From Xanthomonas fragariae (GTDB lineage: Bacteria; Pseudomonadota; Gammaproteobacteria; Xanthomonadales; Xanthomonadaceae): 64,000 nucleotides of DNA. Both the position numbers and the translations under genes were made by a program. The stretch lies in NCBI RefSeq assembly GCF_017603965.1, contig NZ_CP071955.1, positions 806,001 through 870,000 of the forward strand, in the 5' to 3' direction. Shown in pieces: positions 48,518 to 59,286 of the stretch; within the stretch, counting starts at the first letter, position 1; each line of letters opens with the position of its first letter. The notes beneath the pieces were generated by a model. That model worked only from the letters and a program-made list of their open reading frames with translations, was not told where the DNA came from and did no database searches.

Positions 48518-48541
48518 ACGCATTCGCAGCTGCGAATGCGT
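48518..48541. repeat. Perfect 24-bp palindrome
   Basis: ACGCATTCGCAG joined to CTGCGAATGCGT, fully self-complementary without a spacer. It lies 290 bases past the effector stop and is followed by AGCAAAAAAGG. It could be a weak terminator (reading towards the effector, the T-run would precede the stem) or a protein-binding dyad. Confidence 0.6.
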
Positions 48542-48633
48542 AGCAAAAAAGGACAGCGGCTATCTGTTGTGTTAATGCATTGCCCGGGTGAGCGCCGCCC
48601 GGGCCTCGGTGGCCGTGCCTGTGCATGCATTAA

Positions 48634-48776
48634 GAGCGGCTAACAAAACGACTGCGCTCACCGCCACGCGGGCGCGGCCCGGTGCTCGGAATCAACATGT
48701 ACTGCGCGTACACTCCGGTTCCTCCACGCCGTCCGCACCCACCTGACGGCTGCTCGCTACGTTTTGTTAGCCGCTC
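48634..48776 (+). mobile_element. MITE copy 5 (143 bp, TAA target duplication)
   Basis: Perfect 17-bp ends, flanked by TAA at 48631-48633 and 48777-48779. It ends only about 38 bases before the thiC TPP riboswitch, so it occupies or replaces the thiC promoter region. Confidence 0.85.
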
Positions 48777-48814
48777 TAAGCAGATGTCGCCGCTGCGGTG
48801 ATGTGGTGTAATTA

Positions 48815-48905
48815 GCGTCGAAGTGGGGGTACCGCGGTCTAGCCGTGGTTGAGACAGTCCCTTCGAACCTGATCCGGCTGATACCGGCGTAGGGAAGCTT
48901 CGTTA
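48815..48905 (+). promoter_or_regulatory. TPP riboswitch (THI element) controlling thiC
   Basis: The conserved THI-box strings are present: GTTGAGACAG (TGAGA), TTCGAACCTGATCCGGCTGA and TACCGGCGTAGGGAAG. Helix P1 closes with CGAAG (48819-48823) and CTTCG (48898-48902). About 125 bases with two small hairpins (CTGCGAATCCTTCGCAG and GTGCTGGTTTTCCAGCAC) separate it from the thiC ATG. These probably form the expression platform, sequestering the start region or terminating when TPP binds. Confidence 0.92.
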
Positions 48906-48944
48906 GATGCGATGGTCCGCACCTGCACGGGCAGTCTGTGTTGA

Positions 48945-50906
<1,962 letters not shown>

Positions 50907-50981
50907 AATGGTGCGGGATTGATTTCTGCGCGCGCAGTGCAGCGGCTGCTTAGGGAAAATTCAGCTTCATCCTCCGCAGAT

Positions 50982-51011
50982 CGCACCACGGCTTGCAAGT
51001 GCTGTGGTGCG
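50982..51011 (+). terminator. Hairpin in the thiC 3' region
   Basis: CGCACCAC and GTGGTGCG pair over 8 bp across a 14-base loop, 75 bases past the thiC stop. No T-run follows, so it is either a Rho-dependent or a processing end. Confidence 0.35.
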
Positions 51012-51070
51012 GTCGAGTTGCAAGCGTTTATGGCCGACAAGGATTTCGAGCGATTTTACCTGAATCGCAG

Positions 51071-51097
51071 ATAAAAAAATCGCGCCAGGAGGCGCGA
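51071..51097 (-). terminator. Intrinsic terminator on the minus strand with no annotated gene
   Basis: TCGCGCC-TCCT-GGCGCGA followed by TTTTTTTAT when read on the minus strand. The 7-bp GC stem with seven Ts is a strong terminator. The only transcript it could end is a short one from the region of about 51112-51260. Confidence 0.7.
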
Positions 51098-51111
51098 AGG
51101 TTACGTCGTAA

Positions 51112-51210
51112 TTATTTGAATGCGTCGGCGAGAGAGAGAGCCTGACGTCGCCGCCTGTCGAATAGGAAGCAACGACAAATAGAGTAAGGTTTCGTAATAA
51201 ATAGATGCAT
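51112..51210 (-). CDS. Candidate small peptide or sRNA upstream of the orphan terminator
   Basis: A 32-codon frame, MHLFITKPYSICRCFLFD then RRRRQALSLADAFK, stops 14 bases before the terminator stem. An alternative ATG at 51215 opens a different frame that runs through the terminator. AAGGA lies about 20 bases upstream of 51210, too far for good initiation, so the transcript may be a non-coding RNA. It lies between thiC and the winged-helix gene. Confidence 0.3.
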   Translation of the reverse strand: MHLFITKPYSICRCFLFDRRRRQALSLADAFK

Positions 51211-51308
51211 GACATAGTTGGTTGTTGTCCTTTGCTGAATTTGGCGTTTCGCGCGAAATGCGCAATGCGTTCCCCGTAGTCCCCGCATGCCGATACGTGC
51301 TCTTGCTG

Positions 51309-52586
51309 ATGAGTGTTCCTCCCGCTAATGCAATCCCATCGGGCCGACTGCGTACCGGTCAGTGCGTGTTTGATGCTGCATTGTGCGAATTTAGCGCTCT
51401 TTATGCGAAGCGCGCGCTGCGCTTGGCGCCCAAATCCTTGGTGGTGTTGCTGACTCCGACACGACAGCCAGGGCATATGGCCACGCGCGCGCAACTGCTT
51501 GCCGAGGTGTGGCCCGACATCTTGCCGACCAACGATGTGGTGACCCAGGTGGTCACCCAACTGCGCAAGGCACTCGCCAGCAGTGACGGGCCGCGCTCCG
51601 AGCACATCGAGACGATCGCCAAGACCAGGTATCGCTTGATGGCGCCGGTGACGTGGGAAACGCAGTTGGAGACACCGCCACCGATCGCTCAGGGTGCGTC
51701 TCAATCAGGACCGCCTAATCAATCGCAATCCGATAACGTTGCGCTGCGTGCGTCCCGCGAAGTCAGCACCGCGACGCAGACAGCTCATGGCGCACCCAAA
51801 CAGCCTGCGCGGCCGTTACCCGCTGCGCCAACATCGTTGCGTCAGCGTCGCTGGATGGCCTTGGCAGTCGCCAGCGCGGCGTTGTTGGTGGTGCTCGGCT
51901 TGGCTGCACGCACGCTGCGCTTGCGCGGCCCTTCGACGGCTTCGTCAGAGCTGTTGGGCAGCCCCAAGCGGCCGTATCACGTCATCACGGCAGGCGGCGG
52001 TTTCGATCTCACATCCAGCCTGCCGCCGGATGTGAGCGAGAGTGAACCCGCCTCGTTGCGTTTGATCGAAGGGTTGCGAGCGCATGCGCGTCAGGCCTCA
52101 GACCGGTCCGCCGACTCGCAACGCCTGCTTGTCAGCGGCAGCGATGCGGACGGGCATGCAGCGCTGTTCGAAGCGACCCCGAGCACCGGCAAGGCATTGC
52201 GACTGCCGGTGCCTCAGCCATCGCAGGCGATTCACCTTCTCGATCTAAGCCATCTTTTTTACGGGGCACTGCCAATATGCAACGGGTCATCACCGCAGAT
52301 CGCGGACTTGCACTTTCATTGGATGGTGCCAGCGAGTTGGCCTCGACCACCTGTCTGGCAGCCTCGCGTCTGGGCAGCATCCGGACCGTTGCTTCGACAT
52401 TCACGCTGTGGGTGCAGTTGCGCGGCCGCGCCTGGGTGGAATCCAAGGAAGGACGTTTTCGTCTGCGCGCCAGCGACTGGATCGCCTTCGACAAGGATTC
52501 GCATCCCACGGTGCAGACAGACCGCAGCGCGCTGTGCGTTGGCGTCAGCCTCGATGGCGACAGCTTGCAATCGCTGGCCGCATTGA
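51309..52586 (+). CDS. Winged-helix regulator with a transmembrane segment, C-terminus probably truncated
   Basis: The N-terminal OmpR-type winged helix is clear (LRTGQCVFDAALCEFSALY, RAQLLAEVWPDILPTNDVVT, VVTQLRKALASSDGPRSEHI, ETIAKTRYRLMAPV). A Gln/Ser/Pro linker precedes one TM (WMALAVASAALLVVLGLAAR) and a periplasmic part (SPKRPYHVITAGGGFDLTSS). This is the CadC/ToxR-like layout of membrane-bound regulators common in Xanthomonas, which normally continue into a WD/PD40 sensor of several hundred residues. Here recognisable sequence ends near 52250. The remaining frame to 52586 overlaps the AraC gene and is not credible, so the sensor was probably deleted. ATG 51309 fits the domain start. 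Confidence 0.65.
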   Translation: MSVPPANAIPSGRLRTGQCVFDAALCEFSALYAKRALRLAPKSLVVLLTPTRQPGHMATRAQLLAEVWPDILPTNDVVTQVVTQLRKALASSDGPRSEHIETIAKTRYRLMAPVTWETQLETPPPIAQGASQSGPPNQSQSDNVALRASREVSTATQTAHGAPKQPARPLPAAPTSLRQRRWMALAVASAALLVVLGLAARTLRLRGPSTASSELLGSPKRPYHVITAGGGFDLTSSLPPDVSESEPASLRLIEGLRAHARQASDRSADSQRLLVSGSDADGHAALFEATPSTGKALRLPVPQPSQAIHLLDLSHLFYGALPICNGSSPQIADLHFHWMVPASWPRPPVWQPRVWAASGPLLRHSRCGCSCAAAPGWNPRKDVFVCAPATGSPSTRIRIPRCRQTAARCALASASMATACNRWPH

Positions 52587-53170
52587 CCGATGCCACTCTG
52601 TATCCGGGCCGCAGCCAGCTATCGCGTAGCGATCTGCGGATCGCGTTGCGTTTATGGCGTCATGCCGCTGCACAGAGCGGCAGCGCATCGGCACGCCCAT
52701 TGTTGTTGCACTTGGCCGCAATGCAACGCGACTTTATCGAGCAAGAACAACGTTGCCCGGGTCGCTCGCGTAGCCGCCGTCGTCAGGTGTTCGGTCGCAT
52801 GCAGCGTGCGCGGCTGTATCTGGAAGGCAATAGCGACCGCGTGGTGCGTATCAGCGAACTGGCGCAGCTGACCAACTTCTCCAGTTGGTATGTCTCCAAG
52901 ACCTTTCAAAGTTTGTATGAAGAGAGTCCGCAGGCTTTGTCGGCGCGTTTGCGTCTGGAACGTGCATCCGACCTATTGCGTGATACCTCCATGATGATCG
53001 GCGAGGTTGCTGCCGCTAGCGGCTTCGACAATTGCTGCAGCTTCGCGCGTGCCTTTCGTGCGCGATTTGGTGTCTGCGCATCGCACTACCGCGATCAAAC
53101 GGAAAATTCGCCAGATTCGGCAAAGCCACGGAACGTGACGCGCAAAGCTACGGTGTTTACGCAATCGTAA
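52277..53170 (+). CDS. AraC-family transcriptional regulator
   Basis: 297 residues. The C-terminal double HTH is clear: VVRISELAQLTNFSSWYVSK with TFQSLYEESPQALSARLRLE, then TSMMIGEVAAASGFDNCCSF and ARAFRARFGVCASHYRDQ. The N-terminal 180 residues are a ligand or dimer domain (TFTLWVQLRGRAWVESKEGR, DWIAFDKDSHPTVQTD). It starts within the tail of the upstream winged-helix frame and ends 49 bases before the TonB-dependent receptor gene, so it most likely controls that receptor. Confidence 0.85.
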   Translation: MQRVITADRGLALSLDGASELASTTCLAASRLGSIRTVASTFTLWVQLRGRAWVESKEGRFRLRASDWIAFDKDSHPTVQTDRSALCVGVSLDGDSLQSLAALTDATLYPGRSQLSRSDLRIALRLWRHAAAQSGSASARPLLLHLAAMQRDFIEQEQRCPGRSRSRRRQVFGRMQRARLYLEGNSDRVVRISELAQLTNFSSWYVSKTFQSLYEESPQALSARLRLERASDLLRDTSMMIGEVAAASGFDNCCSFARAFRARFGVCASHYRDQTENSPDSAKPRNVTRKATVFTQS

Positions 53171-53219
53171 CTTGGACGGATGCGCTTAACGCGCTACTAA
53201 ACGAACCCTGGAGAGATTG

Positions 53220-56189
53220 ATGAACCTTCGCACTTCCGCAGTGCGGCTGGGCCTGTTGCCCGCCGGTATTGCGATCGCGTTGACGCCGGCATTTGCTGCC
53301 AATGCACAAGAGCAGTCCGCACCGTCTACCACGACGTTGGACCGCATTGAAATTACCGGCTCGCGCATCCGCTCGGTCGACGTGGAAACCGCACAGCCGG
53401 TGTTTACCGTCACCCAGCAGGACATTCAGAAGTCGGGCCTTGTCAGCGTTGGCGACATCCTCCAGAACTTGTCGATTGCTGGTACGCAGACCTACAGCAA
53501 GGCAGCAGTGCTGACCTCCGATCCGGAACAGGGTGGCCAGTACATCAACCTGTATAACCTCGGTGAGAACCGTACCCTGGTGCTGGTGAACGGCAAGCGT
53601 TGGACCAGCAGCCTGTCTGGCCTGAGCGACATGTCCACGATTCCGAGCGCGCTGATCGAGCGCATCGAAGTCTTGAAGGACGGCGCTTCGGCGATCTATG
53701 GTTCCGACGCAGTGGCCGGTGTGGTCAATATCATTCTGCGCAAGAACTATGAAGGTGCAGAAGCGTCGGCGTACTTCGGTCAGAACGGTCGTGGCGACGG
53801 TTCCAAGGAGCAGTATTCCTTCACCGCCGGTACCACCAACGAGCGTTCGTCGCTGGTGTTTGGCGTCAACTACACCCAGGAAGATCCGGTGTGGGCCAAG
53901 GATCGCGCGCTGACCCGTTACTCGGCTGGCCCGAACCATATCGAAGACAGCTTGAGCGCAACCGGCCCGTGGGGTCGTTTTAACGATCCGCGTGCAGTGG
54001 GAACGCCGGGCGCGGGCAACTATCTCGACGCCGACGGCAATGTGGTTGGTGCTGGCGCGGGCGCATGGTCGCCCAATCAGTGGGTGCTGAACCACACGGG
54101 TTCGTTTGATGGCAAGGGCGTTGGCGCCGATTCGCGCGACCTCTCCAACTATCACGTTGGCGCGGGCGTGGACGACTACTACAACACCGTCAACCAGATG
54201 ATGTTGCAGCAGTCCAGCAAGAACAAGTCGATCTTCACAAGCGGCAGCTACAACATCACCGACAGCATCACCTTCAAGTCGACGGCGATGTATTCCGAGC
54301 GCGATTCAAACCGTCAGATTGCCGGCTATCCTCTGCAGGCCGCATCGCAGCCGCAGTTCCCGGTGGCGATCAGCGGTAGCAGCTACTACAACCCGGTCGG
54401 CCAGGACATCAACAGCTGGTTTCGCCGTATCGTCGAGTTGCCGCGTACCACCGAGAGCAACGTCAAGTCCACCCACCTCGATGCAGCGCTGGAAGGCGTG
54501 CTCGATGTCGGCAGCCACGGCTGGAACTGGGACGTCGGCTTCAACTACAACAAATACGACGTGACCCAGGTCTCGCGGGGCAACATCAACCTGTTGGCGT
54601 TGCAGAAGGCGATCGGTCCGTCGTTCCTCAACGCGCAGGGTCAGGTGCAGTGCGGTACTGCTGCCAGCCCGCTACCGCTGGGCACCAGCAATGCGCTGGG
54701 CCAGTGCACCCCGTTCAACGTCCTGGGCGGCCCATCGGCCTCCACCCCGAATGCGCTGCAGTACATCAATGCATTGGGTCAGTCGACGCAGCAGAGCCTG
54801 AGCAAGCAGTGGACCGCCAACATCACCGGCGGCCTGTTCGACTTGCCGGCAGGTGAGCTGGGTTTCGCTGCAGGTTTCGAACACCGCGAGATCAGCGGTT
54901 ACGACTACCCGGATCAGCTGTCCAGCGCCGGTTACACCACCGATCTGGCCGCGCAGGCAACCGAAGGTAGCTACCAGACCAACGAAGCCTATCTGGAGTT
55001 CTTGATTCCGGTACTGAAGGATCTGCCGGGCGCCAAGCAACTGTCGTTCGACGTCGCTGCACGCTACAGCAACTACAGCCGCTTCGGCGACACCACCAAC
55101 AGCAAGTTCAGCTTCACCTGGAAGCCGATCGACGACCTGCTGGTGCGTGGTACCTACGGCACCGGCTTCCGGGCGCCGACGCTGGCCGACACCTTCGGTG
55201 GTGGCTCGCAGACGTTCGACACCTTCACCGATCCGTGCGATGCAACCTTCGGTTCGTTGGGTAACAGCGGGGTGGCAGCACGCTGCGCTGGCGAAGGCCT
55301 GCCGGCTGACTTCCATCAGACCGATAGTGCTGGCAACCCGGTGACCCGTCGCGATGTACAGGGCAATGCGCCCTTCAACTCTGGCGTCGGCAATGCCGAG
55401 CTGGAGCCAGAACGCAGCATTACCCGCACCGTCGGCATGGTCTATAGCCCGCACTGGGTGCAGGGTCTGGACTTCTCGCTGGATTGGTACCGGATCTCGA
55501 TCTCCAACATCATCACGCTGCTGTCGGCCAACGATGTGTTGAACAATTGCTACCTAAACAATGTGGCAAGCTACTGCGCCGACTACGGTCGCGATGCGGT
55601 GACCGGTCAGGTCACGACGCTGAGCCGTGGCAACGTCAACCTGGGTCGTCTGGAAACCGAAGGCTATAACTTCGGAGTGCGTTACCGTTTGCCGGAAATG
55701 GGTATCGGCAAGTTCGCCGTTAACCTCGACACCAACTATCTGACGACCTACAAGTCTCAGGCCGAGTCTGGTGCCGAGTGGCAGAACGATGCCGGTTACT
55801 GGAACTTCCCGCGCGTGCGTGCAACGCTGGGTGTTGATTGGTCGCGTGATTCGCTGTCGGCCAGCTGGGACCTGCGTTACTACGGTGGCTTCCGTGACTA
55901 CTGCTGGGATGCTGCGGCTGGTATCGAGTGCAACGACCCCAACTACCAGACGTCCAACCCGGCATGGGGCGGCGGTAACGGAGCCAACAAGAAGGGCTCG
56001 ATCTCCTATCAGGACGCCTCTGTCAGCTGGCAGGCTCCGTGGGACGGCAGCGTGACCATCGGCGCACGCAACGTGTGGAACAAGAAGCCGCCGATCACCT
56101 ACTCGATCACCAACAGCAGCACCGCTGCGATCGATCCGATGCTCGATTACGACCGCTTCCTGTTCGTGCAGTACAACCAGCGTTTCTGA
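53220..56189 (+). CDS. TonB-dependent outer membrane receptor
   Basis: 989 residues with a signal peptide (LGLLPAGIAIALTPAFAANA). Plug domain: LDRIEITGSRIRSVDVETAQ, VFTVTQQDIQKSGLVSVGDI, ENRTLVLVNGKRW, IERIEVLKDGASAIYGSDAV, AGVVNIILRK. The barrel (about residues 190-989) includes VRGTYGTGFRAPTLADTFGG and ends in the outer-membrane signature Phe (FLFVQYNQRF). The size and the paired Cys residues fit the large CirA/Oar-like receptors abundant in Xanthomonas, which take up siderophores or plant carbohydrates. The substrate is unknown. GGAGAG precedes ATG 53220; an AraC regulator lies upstream and a terminator follows. Confidence 0.93.
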   Translation: MNLRTSAVRLGLLPAGIAIALTPAFAANAQEQSAPSTTTLDRIEITGSRIRSVDVETAQPVFTVTQQDIQKSGLVSVGDILQNLSIAGTQTYSKAAVLTSDPEQGGQYINLYNLGENRTLVLVNGKRWTSSLSGLSDMSTIPSALIERIEVLKDGASAIYGSDAVAGVVNIILRKNYEGAEASAYFGQNGRGDGSKEQYSFTAGTTNERSSLVFGVNYTQEDPVWAKDRALTRYSAGPNHIEDSLSATGPWGRFNDPRAVGTPGAGNYLDADGNVVGAGAGAWSPNQWVLNHTGSFDGKGVGADSRDLSNYHVGAGVDDYYNTVNQMMLQQSSKNKSIFTSGSYNITDSITFKSTAMYSERDSNRQIAGYPLQAASQPQFPVAISGSSYYNPVGQDINSWFRRIVELPRTTESNVKSTHLDAALEGVLDVGSHGWNWDVGFNYNKYDVTQVSRGNINLLALQKAIGPSFLNAQGQVQCGTAASPLPLGTSNALGQCTPFNVLGGPSASTPNALQYINALGQSTQQSLSKQWTANITGGLFDLPAGELGFAAGFEHREISGYDYPDQLSSAGYTTDLAAQATEGSYQTNEAYLEFLIPVLKDLPGAKQLSFDVAARYSNYSRFGDTTNSKFSFTWKPIDDLLVRGTYGTGFRAPTLADTFGGGSQTFDTFTDPCDATFGSLGNSGVAARCAGEGLPADFHQTDSAGNPVTRRDVQGNAPFNSGVGNAELEPERSITRTVGMVYSPHWVQGLDFSLDWYRISISNIITLLSANDVLNNCYLNNVASYCADYGRDAVTGQVTTLSRGNVNLGRLETEGYNFGVRYRLPEMGIGKFAVNLDTNYLTTYKSQAESGAEWQNDAGYWNFPRVRATLGVDWSRDSLSASWDLRYYGGFRDYCWDAAAGIECNDPNYQTSNPAWGGGNGANKKGSISYQDASVSWQAPWDGSVTIGARNVWNKKPPITYSITNSSTAAIDPMLDYDRFLFVQYNQRF

Positions 56190-56212
56190 TCATCGAAGCG
56201 TCGTAAGGCTTT

Positions 56213-56244
56213 AAAAGAAGCGGGCCGCAAGGCCCGCTTCTTTT
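56213..56244 (+). terminator. Terminator of the TonB receptor gene
   Basis: AAAAGAAGCGGGCC and GGCCCGCTTCTTTT form a 14-bp stem around a GCAA loop, starting 23 bases past the stop and working in both directions. Confidence 0.88.
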
Positions 56245-56455
56245 GTGGTTCGCTTGAAGTCGCGTGTGATTGCGGGCGAGATATGGCGAGGTCATTGCCG
56301 AGAGGAGTGTCTTGTTAAGCGCGCTTTTTCGGCATCCTACGAAATCATCGATATCGGTACATATTGATTGCCTCCATGCTTGCTCAGGTGCACACCGAAG
56401 CGCTGTATATGCATCTGTATAGTGCATTCGAAAGAACTCCTCGAGAGAATCAAAG
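56245..56455. other. Spacer between two terminators
   Basis: About 210 bases between convergent terminators, with no supportable gene. A short transcript could exist but nothing proves it. Confidence 0.3.
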
Positions 56456-56487
56456 AAAAAGGGCGCGACCATGTCGCGCCCTTTTTT
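56456..56487 (-). terminator. Terminator of the HDOD gene
   Basis: GGGCGCGAC-CAT-GTCGCGCCC with A5 before and T6 after, a bidirectional intrinsic terminator. On the minus strand it follows the HDOD gene stop by about 25 bases. Confidence 0.85.
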
Positions 56488-56512
56488 ATTCATCAACCGC
56501 ATTACCACCAAC

Positions 56513-57628
56513 TCACGCGTCGGCAAGCCCCAATAACGTATCAGCCTGCTCGCGCCAGACCGGCAAGCGGGCGATGACGCCGACCTTGTTCAGATACTCT
56601 TCGTCCACGGTTTCGCCGCTGGCCAGTGCCGTTGCAACATGCACAGCGCCGGTCACCCAGAAGCTGCGCAGGCTGGAGCGCTGCGGGTTGCGATAGAAGG
56701 CCACCGCTTCGATGATCGGCATCGGCAGGCCCCATAGACCGAGCAGGTACGCACCGGCTTCGGTGTGACCCGGGCGCTCGTCGCCGCCTTCCGGCGGCGG
56801 TCCGCGCTCGTCACGAACGCCAGGCAGCAACAAGCCGATATCGGCCAGAAGCGCTGCGGTGGAGCCGAGTTCTGCGCTGGTTGGCTGCAGTATCCTGGCC
56901 GCCAAGCGCGAGGAAAGCAGGGCGCGGCGCTGCATTGCGCTGCGCTCGACCGGAGCGAGGCTCTGCACCGAGAATACTTCGCTGGCCAGCACCAGATCTC
57001 GCAATGTCGACACGCCCAGGCGGGTCACTGCCGTGCGTAGATCGGTGATGCTGCGGCCGCCGGAAAAGAAGGCCGAATTGCACAGCTGCAACACCTTGGC
57101 CGCGATCGCCGGGTCGCCGGCGATCAGTTTGGCAATATCCGCCGCATCGGCGCCATCGTCTTCTTCCAGCGCGTGCATCAAACTCAGATAAAGGTGTGGT
57201 GGCGACGGCAGTTTTTCGATACGCCCGATCGCTGCGCGCAGACGCGGGTTGCTGAGCAGATCGCGCAATTCTTCCAGGCTGGTGACCGCTTCGAGCAGCA
57301 CTTCCGGCGCCAACGGCATCGGCAGGAAGCGATGCGCCACGCCGATGATGCGTGCCGGCGGCGTGCGCTGGCCGTCTTGCCCATCGATCAAGGCGATGCG
57401 GATGGTGTCCGGGCGCAGCGTGCGAATCTGTCCCAGCAATGTGGCGGCAGTGAGGTCCGGCAACACGGGTGCAACGATGACCGCATCGAACGGCGACAGT
57501 GCGGTAGCTTCAATCGCCGAATTTCCGTCGGCCACCTGCTGTGCCTGCCACTGGTCGCCGAGATCGGCAACATAGTCGACAAGGTCGGACGGAAGACTTG
57601 CTTCGTCCCCAACAAACAGAATACGCAA
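56513..57628 (-). CDS. HDOD-domain protein with receiver-like N-terminus
   Basis: 371 residues. The N-terminal 110 residues resemble a receiver (RILFVGDEASLPSDLVDYVA, FDAVIVAPVLPDLTAATLLG, where the phosphoacceptor position is Val-Ala-Pro rather than Asp). This suggests a pseudo-receiver. The HDOD domain follows: LPSPPHLYLSLMHALEED, IAKLIAGDPAIAAKVLQLCN, SAFFSGGRSITDLRTAVTRL, STLRDLVLASEVF. HDOD proteins are signalling scaffolds without HD catalytic residues. I chose TTG 57628 because GGGGAAG lies just upstream and the receiver fold starts there. The gene stands alone, 146 bases after ppa. Confidence 0.8.
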   Translation of the reverse strand: MRILFVGDEASLPSDLVDYVADLGDQWQAQQVADGNSAIEATALSPFDAVIVAPVLPDLTAATLLGQIRTLRPDTIRIALIDGQDGQRTPPARIIGVAHRFLPMPLAPEVLLEAVTSLEELRDLLSNPRLRAAIGRIEKLPSPPHLYLSLMHALEEDDGADAADIAKLIAGDPAIAAKVLQLCNSAFFSGGRSITDLRTAVTRLGVSTLRDLVLASEVFSVQSLAPVERSAMQRRALLSSRLAARILQPTSAELGSTAALLADIGLLLPGVRDERGPPPEGGDERPGHTEAGAYLLGLWGLPMPIIEAVAFYRNPQRSSLRSFWVTGAVHVATALASGETVDEEYLNKVGVIARLPVWREQADTLLGLADA

Positions 57629-57774
57629 GACACTTCCCCAAGAGTCACCGGTGACAGACACCGGCCAGACGCTGTCGGCAATGTACCCAATCTGCCGACG
57701 GCGGTCATCGGGATCACGCCGGAAGCGTGATCCCGATCGCTTCACGTCTGCGGGTGTGCATCACGGTCGATGGA

Positions 57775-58311
57775 TCAGGGGGCGTCGGAATTGTAGCGCT
57801 CTACCGACTCCACCAGAATGCGCTTGGCCTCGACCGCGCCGCCCCAACCGTCCAGCTTGACCCACTTGCCCTTCTCCAAATCTTTGTAATGCTCGAAGAA
57901 ATGGCCAATGCGTTCCATCCAGTGGCTGGACACCTGGTCGATGTCTTCGATGTGCGCGTAGCCGGAGAAAATCTTCTCGATCGGGACGGCTAGGATCTTT
58001 TCGTCGCTGCCGGCCTCGTCGCTCATACGCAGCACGCCCACCGGACGGCAACGCACCACCGAGCCCGGAACCAGCGGCAGCGGCAACACCACCAGCACAT
58101 CGGCCGGGTCGCCGTCGCCGCACAGGGTGTTGGGCACGTAACCGTAATTGCAGGGATAGCGCATTGGGGTCGACAGGATGCGGTCGACGAAAATCGCGCC
58201 GCTGGCCTTGTCCACTTCGTACTTGACCGGCTCGGAATCCTTCGGGATCTCGATGACGACGTTGATTTCTTCCGGCAGATTTTTGCCAGAGGTGACCAGT
58301 TCAAGGCCCAT
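57775..58311 (-). CDS. ppa: Inorganic pyrophosphatase
   Basis: 178-residue family I soluble enzyme hydrolysing PPi. Metal-binding signature [20 protein letters not shown] is preceded by [20 protein letters not shown] and [16 protein letters not shown]. The Lys and Tyr residues of the active site and the C-terminal [16 protein letters not shown] are present. Length matches the bacterial hexameric form. It lies in the same 6-kb region as a PPi-pump and a PPi-dependent phosphofructokinase, so this cell handles PPi in three ways encoded side by side. Confidence 0.96.
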   Translation of the reverse strand: MGLELVTSGKNLPEEINVVIEIPKDSEPVKYEVDKASGAIFVDRILSTPMRYPCNYGYVPNTLCGDGDPADVLVVLPLPLVPGSVVRCRPVGVLRMSDEAGSDEKILAVPIEKIFSGYAHIEDIDQVSSHWMERIGHFFEHYKDLEKGKWVKLDGWGGAVEAKRILVESVERYNSDAP

Positions 58312-58507
58312 GCGGGTAGCTCCGAGGCGTCAGCAGTGTGTGGAACACAATTCTACGCGTTCGGCTGTTGCGCTGCAGCGACACTGAATGGGCAATGTTC
58401 TGACGGTCGCGCGCGGCATATCCCGCGTTCATCGCGAGGAGGTCGCCGATCATTGCAACCAACACTGCGGCGCACGCTACAGGCTCATCCATTGCTCGGG
58501 AATCGCC

Positions 58508-58990
58508 ATGTCCAGGCTCGCGCGTTTGCTCGTCGTATTGCTGCTGTCCCTCATCGCACAGCTTGCTGCCGCGGTAACGCTACCGCCGACCTTTGTGGAC
58601 GCGGTAGACTGGCCAGCTAATGGCGAAGGCTGGGAGGCTTTCATCGATCTGGAACAGCGGCTGGATCACGACTTCGACCAGATTTGCGGCGACACCTTTT
58701 GCGGCGGCGAGTTCAGCAACTATCAGCCGCTGCGCTTCCGTTGCTCGGTGCATCGTGTGACCGGGGTGGTGCGCAGCTGCATCTGGACCTTTGGTGCCAG
58801 CGAGGTCAGCGTCGATCCCCGCAGCGGGTTCCTACACTCGAATAGCCGGGTCTGGCGCTGCACGGCGCCATTGAAGGATGGGACCCGCCTGGACGAGATG
58901 TATCGCACGCTTGCGGTAAACAATCCGCTGTTCGAGCCGCTGCCGAACGGCGCGTCGCCGATTTACGACGGATTGATCGATTGCCTTTGA
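58508..58990 (+). CDS. Secreted hypothetical protein
   Basis: 160 residues with a signal peptide (LLVVLLLSLIAQLAAA). The mature part has eight cysteines or so in paired spacing (QICGDTFCGGEFSNYQPLRF, RCSVHRVTGVVRSCIW, VWRCTAPL, GLIDCL), suggesting disulfides in the periplasm. The family is unknown to me. ATG 58508 directly precedes the signal sequence. Divergent from ppa; a MITE lies 55 bases after the stop. Confidence 0.65.
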   Translation: MSRLARLLVVLLLSLIAQLAAAVTLPPTFVDAVDWPANGEGWEAFIDLEQRLDHDFDQICGDTFCGGEFSNYQPLRFRCSVHRVTGVVRSCIWTFGASEVSVDPRSGFLHSNSRVWRCTAPLKDGTRLDEMYRTLAVNNPLFEPLPNGASPIYDGLIDCL

Positions 58991-59045
58991 GCCTGATGTC
59001 AAAGGGCTGCACATGGTCGTACAGCCTTTCGCGCCCTCCAGCTAA

Positions 59046-59187
59046 GAGCGGCTAACAAAACGACTGCGCTCACCGCCAGGCGGGCGCGGCCGGTGCTCGG
59101 AATCGGCATGTACCACGCGTACACTCCGGTTCCTGCGCGCCGTGAGCACCCACCTGACGACTGCTCGCTACGTTTTGTTAGCCACTC
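59046..59187 (+). mobile_element. MITE copy 6 (142 bp, TAA target duplication)
   Basis: Left end perfect, right end with one change (GCCACTC). Flanked by TAA at 59043-59045 and 59188-59190. It lies between two genes facing each other. Confidence 0.85.
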
Positions 59188-59286
59188 TAATTTCATGGGG
59201 CGCGCTCGGTCGGCGAGCAAGTGCGATTGGGGCGATAACCACAGCGTTGGGTTGGCTCCAAGCAGTGCGTACGTCTGGTTGACTGT

